Positions 28,094 to 36,532 of a stretch of 64,000 bases of DNA are shown one piece after another. This DNA comes from Burkholderiales bacterium. GTDB lineage: Bacteria > Pseudomonadota > Gammaproteobacteria > Burkholderiales > Burkholderiaceae_E. The position numbers and the translations under genes were made by a program. How positions within the stretch are numbered: position 1 is the stretch's first letter; the number at the start of each line of letters is the position of its first letter. The notes under the pieces are model-generated. The model was not told where the DNA came from. It saw only the letters and a list, made by a program, of their open reading frames with translations, and did not search any database. The DNA lies in the NCBI GenBank assembly GCA_026399835.1, contig JAPLQE010000072.1, positions 1 through 64,000 of the forward strand. Reading direction: 5' to 3'.

Positions 28094-29455
28094 ATGGACA
28101 CGACGACCGCCGCCCCGCCCGCGCGGGGACGCTACCGCGACGACCCGCGGGCGCTGCGCGCGCTGGTGCGCGACGACGCCGTCCACCGCGACGTCTACCT
28201 CGACCGCGAGGTGTTCGAGCTGGAGATGGAGCGGCTGTGGTCGCGCACCTGGATCTACGTCGGCCACGACAGCCAAGTGCCGAACGCCGGCGACTACGCC
28301 ACCACCGACCTCGCCGGCCGCCCGGTGATGATGGTGCGCGACGAGGACGGCACGGTGCGCGTGCTGATGAACCGCTGCGCGCACAAGGGCGCGAAGCTGG
28401 TGAGCGAGCCGTCCGGCAACGTCGGGCGCTTCTTCCGCTGCCCGTACCACGCCTGGGCCTACGACCTCGACGGCGGCGTGCGCGCGATCCCGCTCAAGGG
28501 CGGCTACGAGGGCACGGGCTTCGCGCAGTCGGCCGCGAGCGGCGGGCTGTCCGTGGTACGGCACACGGTGAACTATCGCGGCTTCGTCTTCTCCCGGCTG
28601 TCCGAGTCCGGGTCCGACTTCGAGTCGTACTTCGGCGCTTCGCTCACCTCGATCGACAACCTGGTCGAACGCTCGCCCGAGGGCCGGCTCGAGGTCGCCG
28701 GCGGCGTGCTGCGCTACGACCACGACTGCAACTGGAAGATGTTCGTCGAGAACCTCAACGACACGATGCATCCGATGGTGGCGCACGAGTCGTCGGCCGG
28801 CACCGCCAAGAAGCTGTGGGCCGGGCAGCCCGCCGATGCGCCGAAGCCGATGGCGATCGAGCAGTTCGTGCCCTTCGCATCGAGCTACGAGTTCTTCGAC
28901 GGCATGGGCGTGCGGGTCTTCGACCACGGGCACGGCTACACCGGCGTGCACGGCTCGATCCACTCGAAGTACTCGGCGGTGCCGGAATACGAGGCGTCCA
29001 TGGTCGCGGCCTACGGCGCCGAGCGCGCCCACGCCATTCTCGGCGAGGTCCGGCACAACACCGTGTACTACCCGAGCCTGACGATCAAGGGCGCGATCCA
29101 GGCGATCCGCGTCGCGCGGCCGATCGCACCCGACCGCACCATCGTCGAGTCCTGGACCTTCCGGCTGGTGGGCGCCCCGGAGGCGCTGCTGCGCCGCACG
29201 ATGATGTATTCGCGACTGATCAATTCGCCGATGTCGGTGGTCGGCCACGACGACCTGCACTGCTACCGCGCGATCCAGGAAGGCCTCGCGGCCTCGGGCA
29301 ATCCGTGGGTCAGCCTTCACCGCGACTTCGACCCCGCGGAGCTTGCCGGCGGCGACCGGACGGTCAAGGGTACGAGCGAGGTGTCGATGCGCAACCAGTT
29401 CCGGGCGTGGGCACGCCACATGGCGGGTCAACCGATGGCAGGGGAGGGCGCATGA
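28094..29455 (+). CDS. Rieske aromatic-ring-hydroxylating dioxygenase, alpha subunit
   Basis: 453 residues. The Rieske [2Fe-2S] ligands are C95, H97, C116 and H119 (NRCAHKGAK, RCPYHAWAYD). The mononuclear iron site is NDTMHPMVAH, with H226 and H231 as ligands. The bridging or ligand Asp is likely in VVGHDDLHCY. GGGAGGACCC precedes the ATG. A beta subunit follows, so the enzyme should be an alpha-beta hexamer that adds O2 across, or hydroxylates, an aromatic ring. No ferredoxin or reductase gene is adjacent, so its electron donor must come from elsewhere or from an unexpected source. A close paralogue without a beta partner lies at 56037. Confidence 0.92.
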   Translation: MDTTTAAPPARGRYRDDPRALRALVRDDAVHRDVYLDREVFELEMERLWSRTWIYVGHDSQVPNAGDYATTDLAGRPVMMVRDEDGTVRVLMNRCAHKGAKLVSEPSGNVGRFFRCPYHAWAYDLDGGVRAIPLKGGYEGTGFAQSAASGGLSVVRHTVNYRGFVFSRLSESGSDFESYFGASLTSIDNLVERSPEGRLEVAGGVLRYDHDCNWKMFVENLNDTMHPMVAHESSAGTAKKLWAGQPADAPKPMAIEQFVPFASSYEFFDGMGVRVFDHGHGYTGVHGSIHSKYSAVPEYEASMVAAYGAERAHAILGEVRHNTVYYPSLTIKGAIQAIRVARPIAPDRTIVESWTFRLVGAPEALLRRTMMYSRLINSPMSVVGHDDLHCYRAIQEGLAASGNPWVSLHRDFDPAELAGGDRTVKGTSEVSMRNQFRAWARHMAGQPMAGEGA

Positions 29456-29475
29456 CCGAAGGGGAGCCTGCATGA
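29452..29475 (+). CDS. Seven-codon relay cistron between dioxygenase alpha and beta genes
   Basis: ATG at 29452 overlaps the alpha stop (ATGA) and encodes MTEGEPA. Its TGA (29473-29475) overlaps the beta ATG at 29472. A strong SD (AGGGGAGGG, 29440-29448) precedes it, and GGGGAG (29461-29466) precedes the beta start. It could pass ribosomes from alpha to beta. Its real translation is unproven, and the peptide itself probably has no function. Confidence 0.35.
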   Translation: MTEGEPA

Positions 29476-29951
29476 AGCCGACCACGGAAGATCTCGCGCG
29501 CCTGGTCTACCTCGAGGCGCGGCTGATCGACGAGCGCCGCTTCGACGAGTGGTACGCGCTCTACGCGGACGACGCGTACTACTGGGTGCCGCTGGTGCCG
29601 GGGCAGGCCGACGGCGAGAACCACACCTCGCTGATGTACGAGGACAAGCTGCTGCTGCGGCTGCGCATCGAGCGCTTCGGCAACCCGCGCTCGTACTCGC
29701 TCCATCCGCAGGTGCGCTGCCTGCATGTGCTGCAGCAGCCCGAGCTCGAGTCGGCCGACCTGGCCGCCGGCCGCTGGACGATGCGCACCAACGAGCTCTA
29801 CGTCGAGACGCAGGGCGGACGCAAGCAGGTCTACGCGGCGGTGGTGCGCCACACGCTGTCGGTGATCGACGGCGCGCTGCGCATCCGGCTCAAGCGCGTC
29901 GACCTGCTCGACTGCGACGCGCCGCTGCCTTCGATCCAGCTCTTCCCCTGA
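29472..29951 (+). CDS. Aromatic-ring-hydroxylating dioxygenase, beta subunit
   Basis: 159 residues, the usual length for the NTF2-like small subunit that stabilises the alpha trimer. Family blocks are EARLIDERRFDEWYALYADDAYYWVP, then RSYSLHPQVRCLHVLQ and the terminal KRVDLLDCDAPLPSIQLF. It has no catalytic metal site. It follows the alpha gene by 16 bases with GGGGAG upstream. It is the only beta subunit in the window, so it might also serve the orphan alpha subunit at 56037, although this cannot be shown from sequence. Confidence 0.9.
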   Translation: MKPTTEDLARLVYLEARLIDERRFDEWYALYADDAYYWVPLVPGQADGENHTSLMYEDKLLLRLRIERFGNPRSYSLHPQVRCLHVLQQPELESADLAAGRWTMRTNELYVETQGGRKQVYAAVVRHTLSVIDGALRIRLKRVDLLDCDAPLPSIQLFP

Positions 29952-29971
29952 GCCGACCCCGACCCCCGCCC

Positions 29972-31669
29972 ATGCTCCTCCCGCAGCCCGTCGACGCCAC
30001 CGTCTACCAGGCGTTCCGCCGCGTCGCCGCCGCGAACCCGCAGCGGCCCTTCCTGCAGATCCTGCCCGAGGTGGCGGCCCGCTACGGCATCGCGCCCGTC
30101 GAGCTGAGCTACGGACGCGCGCTCGACGCCGTCGAGGCGATCGCCGCGCGCATCGGCGCGGCGGGCTACGGGCACGGCCACCGCGCCGGCCTGCTGCTGG
30201 AGAACCGGCCGTCGTTCTTCCTCACGTGGCTCGCGCTCAACGCGCTCGGCGTGTCGGTGGTGCCGATCAACGGCGAGCTGCGCGCCGCCGAGCTCGACTA
30301 CCTGGTCGAGCACAGCGGGCTGTGCCTGGCGATCGTGCTGCCGGCGCGTGTGGGCGACATCGGGGCCGCCGCGGCGCGCACCGGCTGCGAGGTCTGCGTG
30401 GTGGCGAGCCTCGACGACGAACCCGACGCGGGCCTCGCGCGGCGCGCTCCGGGCAGCGCGCCGCGCGGGCTGTCGGCGCTCGCCCGCGCGCCCGCCGCGC
30501 CGCCGCTGCAAGGGGCGCCCGGCATCGACACCGAGTGCGGCCTGCTCTACACCTCGGGCACCACCGGCCGTCCCAAGGGCTGCGTGCTGCCCAACGCGTA
30601 CTACCTGATCGCCGGCGAGTGGTACCTCGCCGCCGGCGGCCTGTGCGCGATCCGGCACGGCGAGGACCGGCTGCTGACGCCGCTGCCGATGACGCACATG
30701 AACGCGATGGCCTACTCGACGATGGCGATGGTCCTGTCGGCCGGCTGCGTGGTGCCGCTCGACCGCTTCCATCCGGCGGGCTGGTGGGGCGCGGTGCGCG
30801 ACTCGCGCGCGACCATCGTCCACTACCTCGGGGTGATGCCGGCGATGCTGCTCGGCGCGCCGGCCTCGCCCGCCGACCGCGACCACCGCGTGCGCTTCGG
30901 GTTCGGCGCGGGCGTCGATCGCCGCCACCAGGCGAGCTTCGAGGCGCGCTTCGGCTTCCCGCTGCTCGAGGCCTGGGCGATGACCGAGACCGGTGCCGGT
31001 GCGGTGGTGATCGCCCACCACGAGCCGCGTCACGTCGGGCAGTCGTGCTTCGGTCGCGCCGCGCCCGCGCTCGAGCTGCGCCTCGTCGACGAGGCCGGCG
31101 CCGATGTGCCCGAGGACATGCCGGGCGAGCTGCTGGTGCGTGCCGCGGGCGAGGACCCGCGCCGGGGCTTCTTCCGCGAATACCTGAAGGATCCGCAGGC
31201 CACCGCCGAGGCATGGGCCGGCGGCTGGTTCCACACCGGTGACGTGGTGCGCCGCGACGCCGAGGGCCACCTGTACTTCGTCGATCGCCGCAAGAACGTG
31301 ATCCGCCGCAGCGGCGAGAACATCGCCGCGGTCGAGGTCGAGTCGGTGCTGCGCCGGCATCCGGGTGTGCGCGAGGTGGCGGTCGCGGCCACGCCCGACG
31401 CGGTGCGCGGCGACGAGGTGCTTGCCTGCGTGGTGCCGCTCGAGCCGCTCGACGAGGGCGCGCGCGCCGGTCTCGCGCAGGCGCTGGTGGCGCTCTGCCT
31501 CGAGCACCTGGCCTACTTCAAGGCGCCCGGCTGGATCGCCTTCGTCGACGCGCTGCCGCTCACGCCGACGCAGAAGGTGCAGCGCGGCGAGCTCAAGGCC
31601 CTGGCCGCGACCCTGCCCGGCACGCCGGCCTGCATCGACACGCGCGCGCTGAAGAAGCGCCCGCACTGA
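29972..31669 (+). CDS. AMP-forming acyl-CoA ligase (ANL superfamily)
   Basis: 565 residues. The P-loop is YTSGTTGRPKGC. The AMP-binding block is EAWAMTETGAG, the hinge region is WFHTGDVVRRDAEG with FVDRRKNVIRRSGENIA, and the catalytic C-terminal Lys is in LPLTPTQKVQRGEL. All ligase signatures are therefore intact. It activates a carboxylic acid as CoA thioester through an adenylate. The position, 20 bases after the dioxygenase beta gene and before an SDR, makes an aromatic or cyclic acid from the same pathway the likely substrate. The order resembles CaiC-like ligases, but the substrate is not predictable. Confidence 0.88.
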   Translation: MLLPQPVDATVYQAFRRVAAANPQRPFLQILPEVAARYGIAPVELSYGRALDAVEAIAARIGAAGYGHGHRAGLLLENRPSFFLTWLALNALGVSVVPINGELRAAELDYLVEHSGLCLAIVLPARVGDIGAAAARTGCEVCVVASLDDEPDAGLARRAPGSAPRGLSALARAPAAPPLQGAPGIDTECGLLYTSGTTGRPKGCVLPNAYYLIAGEWYLAAGGLCAIRHGEDRLLTPLPMTHMNAMAYSTMAMVLSAGCVVPLDRFHPAGWWGAVRDSRATIVHYLGVMPAMLLGAPASPADRDHRVRFGFGAGVDRRHQASFEARFGFPLLEAWAMTETGAGAVVIAHHEPRHVGQSCFGRAAPALELRLVDEAGADVPEDMPGELLVRAAGEDPRRGFFREYLKDPQATAEAWAGGWFHTGDVVRRDAEGHLYFVDRRKNVIRRSGENIAAVEVESVLRRHPGVREVAVAATPDAVRGDEVLACVVPLEPLDEGARAGLAQALVALCLEHLAYFKAPGWIAFVDALPLTPTQKVQRGELKALAATLPGTPACIDTRALKKRPH

Positions 31670-31728
31670 GCCCGTCCGTCCGCCAGGCGCCGAGCCCGCC
31701 CATCGTGCCCCTCACGGAGTCTCCCGAC

Positions 31729-32454
31729 ATGCCCGAACGCGTCGCGATCGTCACCGGCGGCAGCGCCGGCATCGGCGCCTCGATCTGCCGACACCTGCTC
31801 GACGCCGGCTGGGGCGTGGTGTCGATGTCGCGACGCGCCACCGAGATCGACCATCCGGCGCTGCACTCGGTCGAGGTCGACCTCGGCGACGTCGCCGCGA
31901 CCCGTGCCGCCGCGCTCGAGGTCTGCGCGCGCTTCCCGGTCACCGGCATCGTGCACAACGCCGGCGCGATGCGCCCCGCGCTGCTCGCCGACGTGACCGT
32001 CGAGGACCTCGAGGCGCTGACCGCGCTGCACCTGTCGGCGCCGCTGGTGCTGGTGCAGGCCGCGCTGCCCGAGATGCGGCGCCGGCGCTTCGGCCGCATC
32101 GTGCTGGTGTCCTCGCGCGCCGCGCTCGGCCTGGCCACCCGCACGGCCTACTCGGCGACCAAGTCCGGCATGTTCGGGCTGGCCCGCACCTGGGCGCTCG
32201 AGCTCGGCCGCGACGGCATCACCGCGAATGTCGTCGCCCCGGGGCCGGTGGTCACCGACATGTTCCACGAGGTGATCCCGCGCGAGCAGGCCGCGCTCGA
32301 GGCGACCGCCGCGAAGATCCCGGTCGGGCGCCTCGGCCTGCCCGACGACGTGGCGCGCGCGGTGCTGTTCTTCGCGTCGCCCGACAACGGCTTCGTGACC
32401 GGCCAGTCGCTGTACGTCTGCGGCGGCACCAGCGTCGGCAGCATCACCTACTGA
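31729..32454 (+). CDS. Short-chain dehydrogenase/reductase
   Basis: 241 residues, a classical SDR with all signatures: TGGSAGIG for cofactor binding, NAGAM, catalytic Ser in LVSSRAAL and YSATK for Tyr and Lys. The ATG at 31729 is preferred over the GTG at 31705 because GGAG lies nine bases before it and the Rossmann strand begins immediately. It is the last gene of the rightward catabolic operon (iorA, iorB, dioxygenase alpha and beta, ligase, this gene). A dehydrogenase for a cis-diol or a beta-hydroxyacyl-CoA would fit the context. Confidence 0.88.
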   Translation: MPERVAIVTGGSAGIGASICRHLLDAGWGVVSMSRRATEIDHPALHSVEVDLGDVAATRAAALEVCARFPVTGIVHNAGAMRPALLADVTVEDLEALTALHLSAPLVLVQAALPEMRRRRFGRIVLVSSRAALGLATRTAYSATKSGMFGLARTWALELGRDGITANVVAPGPVVTDMFHEVIPREQAALEATAAKIPVGRLGLPDDVARAVLFFASPDNGFVTGQSLYVCGGTSVGSITY

Positions 32455-32670
32455 CCGGTCCGCCCGTCCGTCTGTCTGCCGGTCCTCCAGTCCGCCGGTC
32501 CGGCCCGTGGCCGACCGTGCGACCGCTGAGACAGCCGCGACCGTGCGTTCCCGTCGAGCCGCCGGCCGTCCGGCGCACCTGTCGCCCGCGGGTGGCGCAG
32601 GGGGAGACTCGCTGCACGCAAGGGTCGCGGTCTGCCGCACCGGAGCGTCCGATTCCCCCCTGGAGCCAGC

Positions 32671-34557
32671 TTGGACAGCCCACCGGATACCGCTCCGGCC
32701 AGCCGGCGGCCCTCGCCGCTGAGCACGCTCGCCTCGGCCGTCGCGCATCTCGCGCGCTTCGGCGCCGGTGCGCGCCTCGACGCGTCCGGCACGCCCGCGG
32801 TCGACGATACCCACCGTCGGGCGATCGAGTCCGCGCGCCACTATCGCCACCTGTACTACAGCGCGCCGGTCGCGCTGGTCTCGACGGATGCCGCGGGCAC
32901 CGTGCTGCGCTGGAACGACCGGGCCGACATCGGCTTCGCCGACCGGCTGCGCAAGGGCCGGGTCAACACGCTCGCGATGGTGATGGGCGAGGCGCCGGCC
33001 GCCTCGCTGCTCGCCGAGGTCGCGCGCCGCGGTCTGCACCGGGTCGAACTGCGGGCCGGCGCCGGCGACGCCCAGCGGGTCTGGACGGTCGATGCCTCGG
33101 CGGTCGGCGACGCGGTCGAGATTTCGCTGGTCGACGTGTCCGAGCGCAGTCGCATGACCGAGTCGCTCGAGTACATGGCGCACCACGACGTGCTGACCGA
33201 GCGGCTCAACCGCCGCGGCCTCGAGCGTGCGCTCGACAGCCTGCTGGCGGGCGACGCGAGCGGGCCGGCCGCCCTCGTGTATATCGACCTCGACCGGTTC
33301 AAGGCGATCAACGACGTGTTCGGCCACGGTGTGGGCGATGCGGTGGTGGTCGAGGTCGCCGAGCGGCTCGATGCGGTGCTGCCGGAGGACGCGGCGCTCG
33401 CGCGGATCGGCGGCGACGAGTATGTCGCGCTGCTGCCCGGTCACGACCTGGACTCGGCCCATCGGGTGGCCGTCGAGATGCTGGAGGCGCTGACCTCCTT
33501 GCCCTTCCTCGGCGACGGCCTGCGGCTGTCGGTGGAGGCCAGCCTGGGCGTCGTCGAGGTGGCCGCGCCGATGCGCACCCGCGAGGCGCTGGCCCTGGCC
33601 GACGAGGCCTGCGCGCGCAGCAAGCGCGGCGGCCGCGCGCGGATCACCGCGGTGCGCCCCGATGCCAAGGCCCTGGACGAGCTGCGCGAGGTCGTGCGGC
33701 TCGGCTCGCTGCTCAAGACCCGGCTGCCGGTCGAGCGGCTGCGGCTGTACGCCCAGCCGATCGTGCCGATCCGCGCGGCGCGCCCGTGCTCGTTCGAGGT
33801 GCTGCTGCGCACGCTCGGGGACGACGGCCGCATCGAGGGCCCGGCGCGGCTGCTCGAGGCCGCCGAGCGCTCGGGCGGCATGCCGCGGATCGACCGGTTC
33901 GTGCTGGAGCAGACCGTCGAGCACCTCGCGTCCCATCCCGAGCACGCGGCCGGCGTCGAGTTCTATGCCGTCAACCTGAGCGGCCCCTCGCTGAACGACG
34001 AGCGCTTCGTGCGCGATGCGGTCGCGATGCTGCGCGCGCACCGCGACATCGCCGGCAAGCTGCTGCTGGAGATCACCGAGGCGGTGGCCGTCTACGACCT
34101 GCGCGGCGCACGCCGCTTCATCGACGCGTTCCGCGAGGCCGGTGCCTCGATCGCGCTCGACGACTTCGGCGCCGGCTACACCTCCTTCGCCTACCTCAAG
34201 CACCTGCCCGCCTCCATGATCAAGATCGACGGACAGTTCGTCGTCGGCGTCGAGCGCGATCCTCGCCAGCGCGGCATCGTGCAGGCGATCGCGCGGCTCG
34301 CGCACGAGCTCGACATGAGCTGCCTGGCCGAATGGGTCGAGGAGCCGGCGACGCTGCGAACGCTGCTCGAGCTCGACGTCGACTACGCGCAGGGCTATCT
34401 CTTCGAGCGGCCGGTCGCGATCGAGACCTGGCTGGAGCGGCCGGTGACGCTCGCGCCGCTGCAGGAGGCGCGCGCCGCCGTGTCGCATGCCGCGGGCGTC
34501 GCGCAGCTCGCGCAGGCCGAACGCGATGCCGCCCCCCTCGTGGAGGCGGCCCGATGA
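32671..34557 (+). CDS. GGDEF-EAL cyclic-di-GMP turnover protein
   Basis: 628 residues. A PAS-like sensory region covers about 55-160. A GGDEF domain follows, with the signature reading GGDEY (247-251). An EAL domain has EVLLR (E376), NLSGPS, LEITE, DDFGAG (497-500), KID and a variant AEWVEE. Catalytic acids of the phosphodiesterase appear intact, so EAL activity is likely. The Phe-to-Tyr change leaves cyclase activity open. The start is a TTG at 32671 with GGAG five bases upstream, and no ATG fits. No membrane segment is seen. The stop overlaps the kinase start (ATGA), tying c-di-GMP signalling to the kinase and lipoprotein. Confidence 0.85.
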   Translation: MDSPPDTAPASRRPSPLSTLASAVAHLARFGAGARLDASGTPAVDDTHRRAIESARHYRHLYYSAPVALVSTDAAGTVLRWNDRADIGFADRLRKGRVNTLAMVMGEAPAASLLAEVARRGLHRVELRAGAGDAQRVWTVDASAVGDAVEISLVDVSERSRMTESLEYMAHHDVLTERLNRRGLERALDSLLAGDASGPAALVYIDLDRFKAINDVFGHGVGDAVVVEVAERLDAVLPEDAALARIGGDEYVALLPGHDLDSAHRVAVEMLEALTSLPFLGDGLRLSVEASLGVVEVAAPMRTREALALADEACARSKRGGRARITAVRPDAKALDELREVVRLGSLLKTRLPVERLRLYAQPIVPIRAARPCSFEVLLRTLGDDGRIEGPARLLEAAERSGGMPRIDRFVLEQTVEHLASHPEHAAGVEFYAVNLSGPSLNDERFVRDAVAMLRAHRDIAGKLLLEITEAVAVYDLRGARRFIDAFREAGASIALDDFGAGYTSFAYLKHLPASMIKIDGQFVVGVERDPRQRGIVQAIARLAHELDMSCLAEWVEEPATLRTLLELDVDYAQGYLFERPVAIETWLERPVTLAPLQEARAAVSHAAGVAQLAQAERDAAPLVEAAR

Positions 34558-36005
34558 ACGCCCGCCTGCAGGCCCCGCCGCCGGATGCGCCGGCCGCGAT
34601 CGCGGGCCCGCCGCTGCCCCTGCCCGAAGGCGCACCGCTGCGCGGCTGGCGGGTGAGCGGCGTGCTCGGCCAGGGAGGCTTCGGCATCGTCTACCGGGCC
34701 GATGACGGCGCCGGCGGCCCGGCGGTCGCGATCAAGGAATACCTGCCGGCACAGCTCGCCGCGCGCCGCGAGGACGGCTCGCTCGGCGCGGTCTCGCCCG
34801 GTGGCGCCGAGACCTACGCCGCGGGCCTGCGGGCCTTCGTCGAGGAGGCCCGGCTGCTGGCGCGGGTGCGCCATCCCGCGCTCGTCGAGGTACTCGACGC
34901 CTGGGAGGAGCAGGGCACCGCGTACCTGGCGATGCCGCTGTACGAGGGGCCGACCCTCGAGCGCGTGATCGCCTGCCATCCCGACGGGCTCGACGAGGCG
35001 GCGCTGCGCGCGATCGCCGAGCCGCTGCTGGGCGCGCTCGCCGCGCTGCACGCCTCCGGGACGATCCATCGCGACGTGGCACCCGACAACGTCATCCTGC
35101 GGCCCGACGGGGGCGCGGTGCTGCTCGACCTGGGCGCGGCGCGGCGCGAGATCGGCGACCGCGTGCGCGCCACCACCGTGATGCTCAAGGCCGGCTACGC
35201 GCCGATCGAGCAGTACGCGCACGATCCCGACTGCCCGGTCGGGCCCTGGTCCGACGTCTATGCGCTCGGTGCGATGCTGCATCACGCCGCCTGCGGGGAG
35301 GCGCCGCCGCCGTCGCCCATGCGCGTGATGCGCGACACCCGCGTGGCGCTCGCCCAGCGCTGCCCGGACCGCATCGGGCCGCAGTTCTGCGCCGCGATCG
35401 ACGCGGCGATGGCGCTGCGCCCCGAGGACCGTCCGGCCACGGCCGCCGCCCTGCGCGAGCGCCTGGGCCTGGCGGTCGATCCCCTCGAGGCCGCGCGCGC
35501 CGAGGCCGAGGACGCCACCGTGCACGACGGCACCGACCGGCGCCGACGCGGCGGACGGCGCGCCGCCGACCGCAGTCGCATGCGCCGCATCGTCGGCCTG
35601 TCGATCGCCACCGTGGCGATGCTGGCCGTCCTGGCGGTGAGCGTCGGCATGTGGCTCACCGCCGAACCGCCGAGCGCGCCCTCGGACCTGCCGATCGACG
35701 AACGGGCCGCGGTGCTCGTCCCGCCCGATCCGTCCGGCGGGCCGGCCTCGGGCGCCGTGGCCGCCCGGCCCGCGCCTCCGAAGCCCGCGACGCTGCGCCT
35801 GTCGGTGTCGCCCTGGGCCGAGGTGTGGGTCGACGGCAGCAAGCGGGCCGTCACGCCGCCCACCATGTCCATCCCGCTCGCCCCCGGCGAGCGCCGCATC
35901 GAGCTGCGCAACCCCGGCGGCGAGACCGTCGTGCGTCGGCTCGACGTGAAGACCGGCCAGACGCTGGACCTGAACCATCGCTTCACGGCCCCGGAGAAAC
36001 GATGA
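34554..36005 (+). CDS. Membrane-anchored Ser/Thr protein kinase with C-terminal PEGA-like domain
   Basis: 483 residues. The kinase domain covers about 30-305: glycine loop GQGGFGIVY, catalytic K61 in VAIKEYLP, HRDVAPDNV (D174) and DLG (D192) replacing DFG, with GYAPIEQY in the activation region. An Arg-rich stretch leads to one membrane helix (346-369). A Pro/Ala linker and a PEGA-like beta domain (RLSVSPWAEVWVDGSKRAVTP) follow, probably periplasmic. The plan resembles PpkA-type kinases that control type VI secretion. It is coupled by ATGA overlaps on both sides, to the c-di-GMP protein and to the TssQ-like lipoprotein. Confidence 0.87.
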   Translation: MNARLQAPPPDAPAAIAGPPLPLPEGAPLRGWRVSGVLGQGGFGIVYRADDGAGGPAVAIKEYLPAQLAARREDGSLGAVSPGGAETYAAGLRAFVEEARLLARVRHPALVEVLDAWEEQGTAYLAMPLYEGPTLERVIACHPDGLDEAALRAIAEPLLGALAALHASGTIHRDVAPDNVILRPDGGAVLLDLGAARREIGDRVRATTVMLKAGYAPIEQYAHDPDCPVGPWSDVYALGAMLHHAACGEAPPPSPMRVMRDTRVALAQRCPDRIGPQFCAAIDAAMALRPEDRPATAAALRERLGLAVDPLEAARAEAEDATVHDGTDRRRRGGRRAADRSRMRRIVGLSIATVAMLAVLAVSVGMWLTAEPPSAPSDLPIDERAAVLVPPDPSGGPASGAVAARPAPPKPATLRLSVSPWAEVWVDGSKRAVTPPTMSIPLAPGERRIELRNPGGETVVRRLDVKTGQTLDLNHRFTAPEKR

Positions 36006-36505
36006 TGCGCCGCCTGGTAACGTTCGTGACGGTCTCGGCGACGCTGGTGCTCGCCGGCTGCGCGGGCCTGGCCCAGCCCGGCACGGACGGCGGCGTGGCC
36101 GGTACCGGTGCGCCGGGGGCGAGTGCCGCAGCGCCCGTCGCATCCGTGCGCCCCCCCGAACCCACCGAGGGCCGCAAGACCCTCGATCGTGCGGTCGCCC
36201 AGTTCGAGCAGGGCAAGTTCGCCGAGGCGATCCGGATGATCCAGGAGTCGCCCGAGATCGTGGCCGACGGTCCCGCGGTGCGCACGCAGTCGCTCAAGAC
36301 GCTGGCCTTCGCGCAGTGCGTCGCCGGCCGGCGCCCCGCGTGCCGGCGCAGCTTCGACGCGCTGCTGGTGCTCGATCCGTCGTTCGAGCTCGCGCCTGCC
36401 GAGACCGGGCACCCGTCCTGGGGGCCGGAGTTCGACCGGGCCCGGGCAGCGGCGAAGGCGGTGGCGCCGGCCGCCGCCGTCGGGTCAGGCGCGTCGCGCC
36501 GCTGA
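36002..36505 (+). CDS. TssQ-family T6SS-associated lipoprotein
   Basis: 167 residues. The lipobox LVLAGC places the lipidated Cys at residue 20. After a Gly/Ala-rich linker, a TPR-like helical part follows (LDRAVAQFEQGKFAEAIRMI, then KTLAFAQCVAGRRPACRRSF). This arrangement resembles TssQ-type lipoproteins found with type VI secretion genes in Burkholderiales. The ATG at 36002 overlaps the kinase stop, and a second ATG at 36005 follows directly. No tssB/C, tssK or VgrG gene is in the window, so either the core lies elsewhere or the trio works without one. The family call is by resemblance and moderately secure. Confidence 0.65.
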   Translation: MMRRLVTFVTVSATLVLAGCAGLAQPGTDGGVAGTGAPGASAAAPVASVRPPEPTEGRKTLDRAVAQFEQGKFAEAIRMIQESPEIVADGPAVRTQSLKTLAFAQCVAGRRPACRRSFDALLVLDPSFELAPAETGHPSWGPEFDRARAAAKAVAPAAAVGSGASRR

Positions 36506-36532
36506 GTCACCGAACCGCCGGGTAGGTCGGCT

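Noticed and set aside
31705-31728. GTG start eight codons before the SDR ATG
   Set aside because: The ATG at 31729 has GGAG at a good distance and begins directly at the Rossmann strand.
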